From Ulota crispa (Eukaryota; Streptophyta; Bryopsida; Orthotrichales; Orthotrichaceae), in assembly GCA_963920765.1 (NCBI GenBank), contig OY987250.1:13570409-13634408 (forward strand): a stretch of DNA of 64,000 nt, given 5' to 3'. Under the pieces are notes generated by a model. It saw nothing but the letters and a program-made list of their open reading frames with translations, was not told where the DNA came from and searched no databases. This document shows, one piece after another, positions 1-10,675 of the stretch. The position numbers and the translations under genes are program-made. Each line of letters starts with the position of its first letter. The stretch's first letter is position 1.

Positions 1-197
1 CTTAAATACCGGAAACCATTAAAAGGAAGCTTGGTTCAATGTACCTACGTCGATGTGGGGTCAAAGTGGAAACGCTCAGCATTACGAACAGGGGCAAAAA
101 TAATAATGTGCCCCTTATTATTTTGTTGTCCAACCAGCAGTTGACGTTTGCTATGTTATACATTCACTATTAGAATTTTATTGGGGTTTTTCATATG
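1..197. other. AT-rich flank, no gene seen
   Basis: No open frame, repeat end or RNA gene is recognisable before the first TTAA element. Confidence 0.5.
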
Positions 198-201
198 TTA
201 A

Positions 202-1112
202 CCCATAAAGGATCAAGCAAAGTTTTTACCAAAAACTATTCAAAATTGCCATTTTTAGAGCATCAACTAAATTTCAAAATAAAATCGCTTTTTTGCACAT
301 GTGATCGTGGGATCTTGTAGAAGAATAATTTTGGAAGATGTGGAAAAAAATTCTGAGTTTTTTACTTTGTGGATTGAAAGATAGAATGGTTTGAATATTC
401 AAAAACATCTTGTGAAATTTGGGTAGCTACCCTTCAAAAGGTGATTATCCTAAGGAAAAAAAGATATGTGGGTGGTACTTCTCTAAATTTTTTATTCCAC
501 CTACGTAAAGTACATGTAAAAAAGTTTCAAATCATTTGGAATTGTATAATACATGGAAAAAATCAGTAAGTAAAAAGAAGTAGAGAATGATTCAAAACAC
601 TAAATTGTTAATAATTTAATTATAGAAATGAAAAATGCCAATCCCAACGGTCATAATGTTGTAATAAATAATCTACATCTTCTAGTTTTGTTTTTTTCCA
701 ACATGTTGGAAATTGAGTAAAATAAAGGACTTCAAAGTTTATTTTAGAGTAGAGAATTCATAACTGCCCACAAACTAAAAGTCCTCATAACTTTCATTTT
801 GTTGATCAAAACAGAATGATTCAAAGCTTCCTACATTCACATAAATCTCCTAAACCAAATTAAAATTTTTGTTTTTGAAAAAGATGATTTTTAAGAAATT
901 TGCCTAGGCTGCCCAATGAACGTAAAAAACAACATATTAGGCCATGAATTTTTACTCTTAATTTCAAATGTCATGAAATTTAGTGCATATGAAAGATAAA
1001 CCTTGTTCCCACATTATATTAAGATTTCAGCCTAAAATATGAAAAGCTCCAATCACAAGTACATGCCCAAAATTGCTATGTTGCTAGAAAAGGGGGTCTG
1101 GTCCTTTAGGGG
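202..1112. mobile_element. TTAA-flanked MITE, subfamily A copy 1
   Basis: A 911 bp element starts CCCATAAAGGATCAAGC and ends GGTCCTTTAGGGG. It is flanked by TTAA at 198-201 and 1113-1116. Closely related copies lie at 34680-34944 (cut by the gap), 35686-36595 and 56739-58476, the first and last of these inverted. There is no long ORF and no transposase, so it is non-autonomous. The TTAA target and CCC/GGG ends fit the piggyBac superfamily; Sola3 is the main alternative. Confidence 0.75.
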
Positions 1113-1290
1113 TTAAATAGAATGCATTTTATAAAAAAAAAGTTTTCAAAGTGTATTTATGATGTCACAAAGATTAGATGAGTGTTATTAGAAAGGGGAA
1201 CACATGATATTACAAAAGTCATCGTGATTATAGTATATTGGTGTTTGGTTAGCGTCAACATTTTGGGCTAGAAAAGTGTTGACCTTATCC

Positions 1291-1670
1291 ATGATCATGG
1301 GAACTACTAGAGAGACATCCCCCAATTGCTAGGGACTTACTAAATTTGAGATATTATTATGTTGAAATATGAAATAAAAGAAAAACAACATTTTAGGACA
1401 CGTCTGCATCTGAGTGTTGCAAATATACAACAGATTTGTCTCATTTGTGACAAGGTTAAGAACTAAACTTACAAATAAAGGGATCAACTAGTTTTAACTC
1501 TTGACTATGTCACAAATGAAACATATTTGTTATATGTTTGCAATGCTTGCAGATGCAGATGTGCGCTAAAATATTTTTTTGATTTTGCTTCATATTTTAA
1601 CATTAGAATAATCTCAAATTTAATAAGTTGGGTTGTAGGGGGTGTCTCCCTAGTCATTCCCTTGATCATA
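1291..1670. mobile_element. Hairpin MITE nested in G1
   Basis: Arms of about 165 bp pair imperfectly. The left begins ATGATCATGGGAACTACTAG and the right ends TAGTCATTCCCTTGATCAT. Shared inner blocks, such as the TGTGACAAGG side against the CTATGTCACAAATG side, pair as well. The related copy at 51.3 kb lacks this insert. Confidence 0.55.
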
Positions 1671-1799
1671 AGCAAACATTCCATTTGCATTACTTTCCCT
1701 AGTTCTAGTGGTTGCAACTTTGGAGGTGCTTTCCAACCCATCAATGCTTTTGATACACTAACCAAACACCTTTCTAACTAATGAGTCAAAATGGGCATT

Positions 1800-2020
1800 G
1801 ATGAACAATTGAGCAGCCCTTTGTGCCTAGTACAATACAAAATATTTTTCTTGTATTTGGAGTACATTCACACCTTTATTACATTTGGGATCAACAAAGA
1901 AGTTAGAATATAGATCAATGCTTTTCAAGTGAGGTAGTCAAGATCCCAAATTTAAATTTTTCTATTGGTAGCAAATGGAGCGTACATTGCATGTATTATA
2001 GTAGCTCAATTGTTCAAGGG
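1800..2020. mobile_element. Partial TTAA element nested in G1
   Basis: The sequence matches the interior of the TTAA element at 40265-40488 (for example the stretch around GATCAACAAAGAAGTTA). It ends GTTCAAGGG followed by TTAA at 2021-2024. The corresponding G copy near 24.1 kb carries an intact GACC-TTAA-CCAAG at that point, so TTAA is the target. The left end is not clear and may be deleted. Confidence 0.5.
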
Positions 2021-2124
2021 TTAACCAAGCTCATAATACATGCTTTAGGCAAAATGGGAATGGGACTATGATCTTATCCAATTGTTGTTGTTACAAAGAT
2101 TGACGCTAACCAAGCACCACTGTA

Positions 2125-2980
2125 ATATAATTATATCCTCCTCCTAAATTCCTTATCGTTAGAGGATCTTTAAATCCAAATATGAATTTCAGAATTTCCA
2201 AATTCAATCTCCCAATAATAAATACCTAAACTCTCACATTTTCTGGTCGGTGAAAAACCACTATTTTTCCACCCTGGCCCACACCCACATCGACATATGT
2301 GCATTTGTGCAGTTAACCGAGCCCAGTAAACCGAGCCCAGTAAACCGAGCCCAGTAAACCGAGTCATAAGTTAAAACGGGTTATTCAAAATTTCATAAGA
2401 TATTATTAATCGGTTAAAACGTCAGACGAGCACCCTCCGTGGCAGACAGCGCAAGGGACAAGGGGTTCCACCAAAGCCACCCCGCCACCGTGGCACCAAA
2501 GCGGACAGCGAACTGGCTCTGATTCCAGGGGGAGAGGGGAGGGGCGTGTCGGTGGTCAAGCGCAGGATTGACGAAGATGCCGCTGGCGCCAGTCCATGGA
2601 GGGACGCACATGCTCACGCCCAGACTCCCAGACTCCCAGGGCCAGTGCGGCATTGCTCGCGTTCCGATGGTCGTGCACTGCCGTGACGTTGAACCGCGTC
2701 AAACTCCTTGCACAACAGTATGAAGCCAGCCAGGGGAGAAGAAAAAGACAAAGGCTCAATTAGCGGTACACAGTACCGAACACCGATAGGCCCTGCAGCA
2801 GAAGGAAATCAACCCCCGGAGAATCAGTTCAAGCATGCTCGCTAATTAAGCTTAAACATTTATCATCATGTGCTGGAGGACGGGGAGCGCGCAACGCCAA
2901 GGTAAGTTATGGCCCACCATGGCCTCCCCCGGGGGTGGCGTTTGGCCTTTTCTGAGGCACAGTTTGATGACCTGAAGAAT
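2125..2980. other. Upstream region of the HD-Zip gene
   Basis: GC content rises from about 2400 onward. Four 14-bp tandem units of CAGTAAACCGAGCC lie at 2310-2363. Short open frames here show no recognisable protein. The proximal part is presumably the promoter of the HD-Zip gene. Confidence 0.5.
2310..2363. repeat. 14-bp tandem repeat, four units
   Basis: The unit CAGTAAACCGAGCC is repeated; the first unit has TTAACC in place of TAAACC and the last is two bases short. Confidence 0.85.
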
Positions 2981-2987
2981 AGCTTGC

Positions 2988-2994
2988 TATATAG
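2988..2994 (+). promoter_or_regulatory. Putative TATA box of the HD-Zip I gene
   Basis: TATATAG sits in the context GCTATATAGAGC, about 320 bp before the proposed start codon. This would place the transcription start near 3020. The assignment rests on motif and position only. Confidence 0.45.
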
Positions 2995-3021
2995 AGCTGG
3001 ATCCTCACTTGGGTGGAACGC

Positions 3022-3075
3022 ATGCTGGAGCCTCATTACACCGGCGCTCTTCTTTGGTTAACCTGCTGCTGCTAA
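3022..3075 (+). other. Upstream ORF 1 in the HD-Zip I leader
   Basis: The first ATG after the TATA-like box opens a 17-codon ORF ending TAA, encoding MLEPHYTGALLWLTCCC. It lies wholly before the main start at 3309. If transcription starts upstream of 3022 it could dampen translation of the main ORF. Confidence 0.35.
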
Positions 3076-3218
3076 ATTCAGGGACGCTTTCAAATTGGGT
3101 CGACTTTCTTTTTTGTGTCTGTATTCAAAGAAAACGTGGTAGAAGCAATAGACCGATAGAGAGTGAGAGAGAGAAGTTGTGGAAGGTTGTGGGTAGGGAG
3201 GGGAAGATCAGTAAAGTA

Positions 3219-3260
3219 ATGTGTGAGAGAGAAGCAGTTTTAGTGTGGTTAGGAAGGTGA
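3219..3260 (+). other. Upstream ORF 2 in the HD-Zip I leader
   Basis: A second ATG opens a 13-codon ORF (MCEREAVLVWLGR) that stops 48 bases before the main start codon. It follows a GAGAGA-rich leader stretch at about 3160-3175. Confidence 0.35.
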
Positions 3261-3308
3261 TAGAAGGGGAGATCTCACTGATTGTAGAGGTCTTTGTTAC
3301 TAAGGTCG

Positions 3309-4981
3309 ATGCGAGGTCCAAGGCTGCCTGAGCCTGTGAGCTTTGGCGAATATCCCGCCATTCCTACGAACGACACTACGTGGACAGAGATGGCGCATAA
3401 CGTCGGCAGAGGCGGCTACGGTGGTTCCAATGTCATGCTTATGCGGAACGAGAGCTCCACCGACTTGTCATTGGCTTCTATGCTCGCGTCTTGCTCTCCT
3501 CTTGCGCTTCAAGGTCTGTCTGTTGTTGATACTGTTGTTGTTGTTGGAGTTTCTTTGTCGTTGAAGAAAGGTTGAGAGAGAGAGATCCTGATCTACACAT
3601 TTCTTGAAATATAACTAACATTCATCTGTTCAACTTTTTAGTTCTTCAAGCTTTTGTAGAGTACCGGTAGTCACTGTCGTGGTCGAGTTTTTCCACCTAA
3701 GAAACCCTGCGAGAGAACTGTATTAGCTTCACATTAGTCTTGCCTTCTTGAATTAGAAGTAATAGTTGTCTTTTCAGCGATTTTGTCGAACGAGGAAGCG
3801 TCTTTGTATTTAAAAGTATAGAATTGTTTAGTTAGAGAGTTTCTAATCAAATTCTCTGCCATTTTGAATCTTGCTTGGCTTTTCTAACATTTTGTTCCTG
3901 TTCATCTGTTGCGTAGTTCGATGTGCAGGTGGAGGCATGGAGGACAGTGCAGCTGTAAGTTATGGTCCGAAGCGCTCCTACTATTCCATGTTTGAAATGT
4001 CGGGAGAAGATCCAGGAGAGGAGGATCTTGGAGACGATTGCACACAACACGTCGAGAAAAAGAGGAGACTTACTTTTGATCAGGTCAGGTCGCTGGAGAG
4101 GACCTTCGAGGTTGAGAACAAACTGGAGCCAGAGAGGAAAATGCAGCTTTCGAAAGAACTCGGTCTTCAGCCTCGGCAAGTGGCAGTGTGGTTCCAAAAT
4201 CGTCGTGCTCGGTGGAAAACCAAGCAACTGGAACGAGATTACGAGGTCCTCTCCTCAGATTTCAACCGCCTTAAAAGTGAACTGGATGCCGTGCTCCTGG
4301 AAAAGCAAGAACTACAGGGCGAGGTACGTTAGTAACACTTTGATTTCAAACGTTTGCCAAAAGAAACAAAGCTCTCTTGCTACTACCACTTCCCCCTGAA
4401 TCCTTGCAAGCTCTCATCGCAAAGAGACCTCACTAAGCACTGAGACGATTGTCATATTTTAAATTTTTTTTTTCCAGAATGATCATCGTGGTGAAAGTAC
4501 TGACACTCTTGTTTCTTAACAGATGGATTGTCTAACGGGAAAGGCATGTAAGCCAGAAGTGAACCCTGCCGATTTACCCGAGAAAACCAAGAGATCAAAA
4601 ACGTCGTCTCAGGCATGCGAGGGCTGCGTAAAGACGGAAAGTAAGGCTGAGCCTGCCAATGTCAGCAAAGATGCATCCAAAGTGGAGGGGCCGAAGGAGG
4701 AAACCATAAGCATCAACAGCGAAATACTAAACGCAGAAAGCCCTCGTACCAGTAACGACAGCAGCGGCGCACTCCTCCCGCTGGACAACATTAACACCAC
4801 ATATCCTCACTTAGTGGACTCTGTTAGCATCACGAATCTCTGCGACCCGTTGCTTTCCCCTCAAGTATGCCAAACCATTTCCGTAAAGCTTGAGGAACGC
4901 TCATTTCAAGACGACTCTTGTAATTACACCTTGACGCAACTGGATGAGGAAAGAGGTCTCCCTTGGTGGGACTGGCCTTGA
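3309..4981 (+). CDS. Class I HD-Zip transcription factor, 3 coding exons
   Basis: This encodes a nuclear DNA-binding protein; class I HD-Zip proteins bind AATNATT-type sites as dimers. Exons I infer: 3309-3513, 3929-4323 and 4523-4981, all with GT-AG junctions (AAG/GTCTGT, GTGCAG/GTGG, GAG/GTACGT, TTAACAG/ATGG) and a continuous frame of 352 residues. The homeodomain spans about 112-170 and contains [14 protein letters not shown] and the helix-3 signature [16 protein letters not shown]. The leucine zipper follows directly, with a heptad series L-L-L-V-L-L; its last leucine comes from exon 3. There is no START or MEKHLA domain, and the protein ends LPWWDWP, an aromatic AHA-like tail typical of class I. 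The central C-terminal part is rich in E, K and S. The start at 3309 is the first in-frame ATG of exon 1; a start at M72 (3937) is possible, which would make exon 1 leader. I cannot assign a subgroup. Confidence 0.93.
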
Positions 4982-5410
4982 GGCTCAGAATCCACAAGGA
5001 GACAGAATTCTTTCCCGAATTCTATCCTGTTCTGTTGTTGCAAGTCATTTCGAGGGATGCTAGATTGGCAGCCCGAAGTGACATACCCTCTTGAAATCAA
5101 TTTTCCTTACTGTCAACCAGCTCTACTTTGAATAGAATAAATGAGGGGACCCTACTAGCCAGCTGCAAAATTACTAGCTCAGTAATAGACGTCCACGCTT
5201 TGTACCAAATTGAGACTGTCTGGCTTATTCATGATCGACTAGGCCGATGCTCATCATTGTAAGTTAATACGTAGAGAGATAAGCTCTAAATTTTCCTTTT
5301 AGAGCCTTCCAGAGGTTTAGGCTTTGTATATTTCCATAAATATGCTGTAAACCACCATGCCAGTGCCCACAATTCCCTACTAATAAAACTTCGTCTTTTC
5401 CATCTCCAAG
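4982..5410 (+). other. Likely 3' UTR of the HD-Zip I gene
   Basis: AATAAA occurs at 5136-5141 and again at 5382-5387. Either could direct polyadenylation. No further ORF is linked to the gene. Confidence 0.4.
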
Positions 5411-6814
5411 CTGGTTGCAAAGTTACAGAGTCTCTTGAAGCTATGATGATGGTAACATACCTAGTGGCTCGCTAATATCAGTGATCTTGTTGTTATCACC
5501 GGTCTCGCATGCATACCACGTTTCTTACATCCAGCAGGATTTCAAAACTGGCTTTGAACAAAGTTCGCCGGAGAAGATGCCTGTCGTCATGGCACTTTTC
5601 TTCTCTCGAGCTTTCGAACTGTAAAAAGCCGTAGAGTCAGATACACTTAGAAAGAGAATAAGGAGAATATTCTCTACAAACACAAGTCCCCCGTTTTAAA
5701 GCAACTCGTCAACGATTAGCATCACAGGGTCCACGATCCACCGTCCTAAGCGGGGTCTGATCACTTTAATGCTCCTCTATTTCTGAATTAGACGATTAAT
5801 TTAGATGTTCAAAGCTGTGCGACCTGGTCCAAATACATTGACTAACGATTTCCGAGATCGGGGTAACGCTTCTAGGTCAACGAAGGTCTGTATCTATGGA
5901 ACCAAAACGACGAACCTGTGCATTGTATCTCTCCACGTGTTTTGTTTTTTTGATATTCTACCATTCCATACACTTCTTGCTTGTTGTGAAAAGTACCTAA
6001 GGATTTGCTTGTTCTAACTTAACTTTCCCCGAATATAATGAAGCTCCTTTCGTTCCGCACTCTCTGAAGGGAAATGCGTACTTTCTTGCGGGCCTGACTT
6101 TTTTACTTCTATGACGTACAGTACAAGCTTCTTCGAAAAAATAAAGAAGGAAGAAACCTCTACCGTAGTAGTGAAAGTAGTGGTACGAAGTGCCCGGAGA
6201 TCTGAGTATCATTTGTAATGAAACGATCGCATAACACTGTTAGTAGTAATATCAACGAGATTAATTCAAAGTGTGAACGAATTCCTAAGTAGTTTCAATT
6301 GCAAGCCCTGATTCCCCCGGTTATGCTGTTAAATCATGGTTCTCATTACACAATCGTACAAGGCTTGAAGAAAGCGAAAGATTCTTTTACCTTCCAAAAT
6401 GGAAAAGCACTGTCCTGGATTACTGTTTTGCTTTGAGGTAGAGCGAGGGTTTCACTGCTTTGCATAAGCTTAATCGAATAATTTTCCGATAAAAGATTCC
6501 TCCTCCGGACGATTCTTGTGATTCTTGTCCTCCTTGGTCTTGTTCGCCTCTCTATAATGACGTAGCTCGTGAGGCCACCTGCAAGTACAGAGGAGCATTT
6601 TAGACCATTATCGCTCTGAGCGTGCAAAGCAAGAAAGGGCTCCTCTCTCGTCTGCCACTGTGCCAGACGGGGCCAGACCTGTAGCTCTCGTACAGCGAAG
6701 ACTTCAAGTGTGAAGGTTCTTTCGAAACTGCAAGCGTCGTCTCTTTATTGCTCTCAACAGCCTCTCTCTCTCTTGTACAACCTCCTCCGCGTTCTTCACC
6801 TTCACTCTCAAACT
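5411..6814. other. Intergenic, no gene recognised
   Basis: Base composition is balanced, unlike the repeat-filled regions, and no MITE ends are visible. The open frames are short and unlike known proteins. A CT-rich stretch (CCTCTCTCTCTCTTG) lies near 6760. It may hold regulatory or non-coding transcribed sequence. Confidence 0.4.
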
Positions 6815-7815
6815 AAAGATGTCAATTCAAAGAGCTCTTGGCACCTTTTTTTTCCTTGAACATGCAAAGAATATCATCAGACTCTTGATCTCAATTGTAT
6901 CGCTTCTAATAAAGATGTCAGTTCAAAGAGCTCTAGGCGCCGTTTTTTTCTTGAACATGCAAAGAACATTATAATACTCTTGATCTTAATTATATCGCTT
7001 CAACTAACTCGAAATCATACCTTTGCAGGTCGGCATTGCTTTGGAGAGTTAAGACTTACGCCAGTAGATTAAAGAAACTTGTCAATCGTCCTCTCTAATC
7101 GCTTCATCGTCACAATCAGGTCGCACTAATTTCACTACTGTTGCTAAATTCAATAAAACTTTTATCGATTTCTTTAAATGCTTCAATAAAAAAGAATATT
7201 AGTGTTAAACTTGAATCTTAACTAAGATGTCAATTCAAAGAGCTCTTGGCACCGTTTTTTCTTGAACATGCAAAAGAACATCATCAGACTCTTGATCTTA
7301 TTTGCATCGCTTCAATTAACTAGAAATCAGGACTTCGCATGTCGGCATTGCCTTGAAATGTTAAGACTTGAGCCAGTAAGCTAAAGAAATTCGTCAATCG
7401 TCCTCTCTAATTGCTTCATCGTTACAATCAGGTCGCACTATTCACTACTGTTGCAAAATTAAGCAAAACTTCTACCGATTTCTTAAAAGCTCCAATAAAA
7501 AAGAATGTCAGTGTTAAACTTGAATTTAAGATGTCAATTCAAAGAGCTCTTGGCACTTTTTTACATCATCAGACTCTTGATCTTGACTATATCGCTGCAA
7601 TTAACTGGAAATCATACCTTCGCAGGTCGGCATTGCTCTGGAAAGTTAAGACTTAAGACAGAGATTAAAGAAACTCGTCAATCGTCCTCTAATCGCTCCA
7701 ACGTCACAATCAGGTCGCACTGTTCACTAATGTTGCTACATTTAGCACAACTTCTACCGTTTCTTTTATAAGCTCCAATAAAAAAGAATATCAGTGTTAA
7801 ACTTGAATCATAAGC
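6815..7815. repeat. ~300 bp tandem repeat, 3 full copies plus a stub
   Basis: The phrase AAGATGTCAATTCAAAGAGC recurs near 6818, 6906, 7226 and 7530. Each full unit continues through a GCAGGTCGGCATTGC block, then CACAATCAGGTCGCACT, then CAATAAAAAAGAATATCAGTG. The first unit is cut to about 88 bp. The units differ by small indels, so the array is old. No coding frame persists across units. Confidence 0.85.
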
Positions 7816-8875
7816 AGATGTAGCCGTGTCTTTTTTTGCTTCTGCTTAAGCTAATTGTGAATGCTAATCCAGTTAAAGATCATTACCAGGTATTACGCTT
7901 GAGGTAGCCAAACTTGAAACCGACTTATTAGTTTTCTATGGAGCTTGAACGGATTGATGCTCTGAAAGTGCGCTGTTCCCGAGATGGATGGACATGACCT
8001 GCTGGGAGAGAGCGACAGCTAATTTTTGTTGCGCAAGCAAGCAAGGAAATCGTTTTGTTTCTAATTTCTTCCCATTCAATGTTTGACGGATTCTTCCTAC
8101 CAAACCTCTGACGGACTGCGCTGGCCTCGAGAGCGTCTGGTGACGCTGATCATTGATTCCTGTCTGTCTGCGTTTGTCTCTTCCCCATCTGGTTGTTGCC
8201 TTCCCATTATGTATCTCAACCATGCCCTCGATTGCCTCTCTCGGTTTTAAGCGAGTCTTTGTTTTTTCTGCAATCTTCATGTAACTTAACTCTTAGAAGC
8301 CCTGATTTTACCACCCTGGCTCAAGACCCTTGGATACTAATGATTTCAGTAAACATGAAGATGTAAGGTAGTACGCTCGAAAACCGCCCATGTAAGGGCT
8401 CATCCCTCTTTTTCATGGTTTTCCATGGATGGGAGGATTTTTAGTTCAATTTTCACACAAAGAGAAATATATATGGAATGCAATAGCAACACAAGTAGTT
8501 TTATATTTTTTGAAGCATTTTTGAGTTCTTTATGAATTTTCAAAGTGCATGTGTCATAGGTACCTATTAATGACCTTAGGCCTTCCAAAAATTGTTCACT
8601 TGTAAGTTGAGAAGAAATTTGGGAAAGCAAGGAGAATGACTGGTTCTTGCAATTAAAAACACATTTTCTTCCATGCATTCAATGAGTTGTAAGAGGCCAA
8701 TTTAAGAACCACCAATGCACCATTTCACAATAGGCTTCTAGACAGTTCAAAATGTGCAAATAGTTTATGAGCTTGCTACCTTATTGTTAGAAGAACACAA
8801 TATTGAAGTTAAAACCTAAATCAAATATTTTACACTAGGAGTTGAGGTCATCAAAACTTGGGACCAATTGTATTA
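7816..8875. other. Intergenic, no gene recognised
   Basis: A 114-codon minus-strand frame at 7936-8280 resembles no family I know and lacks splice or promoter support. From 8400 the DNA becomes AT-rich. I see nothing else. Confidence 0.4.
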
Positions 8876-8881
8876 AAATTT

Positions 8882-9194
8882 GGGAAAATTGCATGGATAC
8901 CCCTAAAGTTTGCAATAATTTCATAGATACTCGTGCTTTTTTAGAAATTTCACAAATACCCTTGGACCAAAAAAATTGGGTGTTTGTTTTGTTGTGCATG
9001 TCACTTCCCTTCTTCCTTTGTGCGCACACATAACAAGAAAGAAGTAGTGTGCCCACCAAGGGACAAGGAAGTGACATGCATAAAAAAACAAACACCTAAT
9101 ATTTTCTGTCCAAGGGTATTTGTGATATTTTTGAAAAAGCAAGAATTTCTATAAAAATATTGCAAAGTTTAGGGGGTATCCATGAAATTTTCCC
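8882..9194. mobile_element. Mutator-like hairpin MITE, copy M1
   Basis: This 313 bp foldback runs GGGAAAATTGCATGGATACC to GGTATCCATGAAATTTTCCC. Long inverted arms cover most of it (CAAATACCCTTGGACC against GTCCAAGGGTATTTG). It is flanked by a perfect 9-bp direct repeat, TTAAAATTT, at 8873-8881 and 9195-9203. A 9-bp duplication is the Mutator (MULE) hallmark. A second copy is at 18400-18739. Confidence 0.8.
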
Positions 9195-9500
9195 TTAAAA
9201 TTTTAGCACATACAACATTGACCCCTAAAAGCACAAGAAGACATTTTTTGTCCCTTGGTCTTCAAAAAAATACTCTTGGACAAGAAAAAGCCGTTTTTCA
9301 TATGGATTTTTGTAGAAGTGAACATATATACAGGTGCACCATGGAAGGCAAATAGCAACCTCACCAAATGCACTCATATTTTTAGGTAACCTAAATTGTG
9401 AGAAGATTTAGACTTGGTGTTAGGTTCTATGTTGTCTATTTGCAAATTTCATGAGGTTAGTATACACTATCAACTTTTGTAGCTTTTGGAAACAATGTTA

Positions 9501-9732
9501 TAAGATAGGATACTCTAATTCAGACCATGCTCTAATTTGGACTAGCTCTAGGAAGGGTTGACATTTTATATCAAATATTTATTATTGTCATTAATGAGTT
9601 AGGTGAGTTTAGCAAACCTGCTAAGCTCACCTAACTCATCAATGATAGTAATAGATATTTAATCTAAAATATCAGCCTTTCCTAAAGCTAGTTCAAATTA
9701 GAGCATGGTCCAAATTAGAATATCCTACCTTA
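9501..9732. mobile_element. Hairpin MITE with TAAGGTAGGA ends (F1)
   Basis: A 232 bp palindrome. The left arm starts TAAGATAGGATACTCTAATT and the right arm ends AATTAGAATATCCTACCTTA; the centre pairs GAGTTAGGTGAG with CTCACCTAACTC. Ends of the TAAGGTAGGA type recur at 23790-24735, 28866-29194 and 48971-49193. Superfamily uncertain. Confidence 0.7.
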
Positions 9733-10671
9733 ATGGGTGGGCATTTTGCCACACCGTTGTAGACCATTGTAGACCATTGTAGACTGGCAATGTAGAGCTA
9801 TTGTAGAGGAGCAGTTACGGTAATCAATCGGGCGTATAAGGGTTAAGAAAGGACTAGAATCAATCATTGCAATAAGAACGCCATATTGAAATGAATTGGG
9901 AAAGTCCAAACTCCAAAAATAAGAATATGATTTTTGATTTTCCTGAACATATATGCAAAAAATTGAGAGATTTCCCAAATTTTGCTTATTCCAAAAGTAA
10001 ATGAAAAATTAAAGAGTCTAAAATTATATGAAAAACCTCGATTTAAAAAGATGTGGCATAAGAGTATAATGGGATCTTTTTTGGTTTGAAGGTTTGAGGG
10101 TCTTCAAGCCATATAGGCAATTAACCCTTTTTTCACTAGGTCTTAATTTAAAATTAAAGTACAAAGCCTACAATACACCAAATGTCATGGTTATAATGTC
10201 ATTTGAAAGGTAACTGAGTCGGTTTTGTATCAAGTTTCAAAATCCCAAGTCAATGAAGTTTGTGTTAGTTAGCAAGGTTTTCAATGAGGTAAGATCAAGG
10301 TTAAGATCAAATTTGAAATTGTCATGTTATTATTTCCTTAATTAGAGATTTTGGTTGTCATATATGATCATATTTTGTCATTTTTTGTCTATGGCCTTCT
10401 TCTTCCTTTCTTTGGTCTTTGTGATTATCCATAACTGCTAGCAAAGTTGACAAATTTCAGTTGTTTTTGGTTTTTTGCAACTGACATTGCTATAACTAAA
10501 ACGTTGGGACAATAAATTGTATGTCCCATTGAGGTTTTGTAGCTAATACACTCTACCTTTAGCAAATATTGTTCAAAGGGGAAAAAAATTGCACTATTAA
10601 GTAAAGGACTATGATACCTTTCTATATCAATAAACCTAGATTTGAAGCAACTACCTGCAAGATATGGAGAT
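9733..10671. other. AT-rich, no gene seen
   Basis: A short tandem TGTAGACCAT run lies near 9763-9785. TTAACCC at 10121 resembles one end of a TTAA element, but no partner end was found. Confidence 0.45.
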
Positions 10672-10675
10672 TTAA

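Larger units (their letters stand above)
1230..2122. mobile_element. Tc1/mariner-like MITE, composite copy G1
   Basis: The ends are inverted: GGTGTTTGGTTAGCGTCAAC on the left and its near complement GACGCTAACCAAGCACCACTG on the right, next to TA. The same ends bound elements at 24004-24340 and 51257-51587, which run TA-CAGTGGTGCTTGG to CCAAGCACCACTG-TA. This copy is enlarged by a hairpin MITE at 1291-1670 and by part of a TTAA element ending at 2020. TA target sites suggest Tc1/mariner, but no transposase is present. Confidence 0.55.

Noticed and set aside
7936-8280. 114-codon minus-strand frame
   Set aside because: No recognisable domain, promoter or splice context; probably chance.
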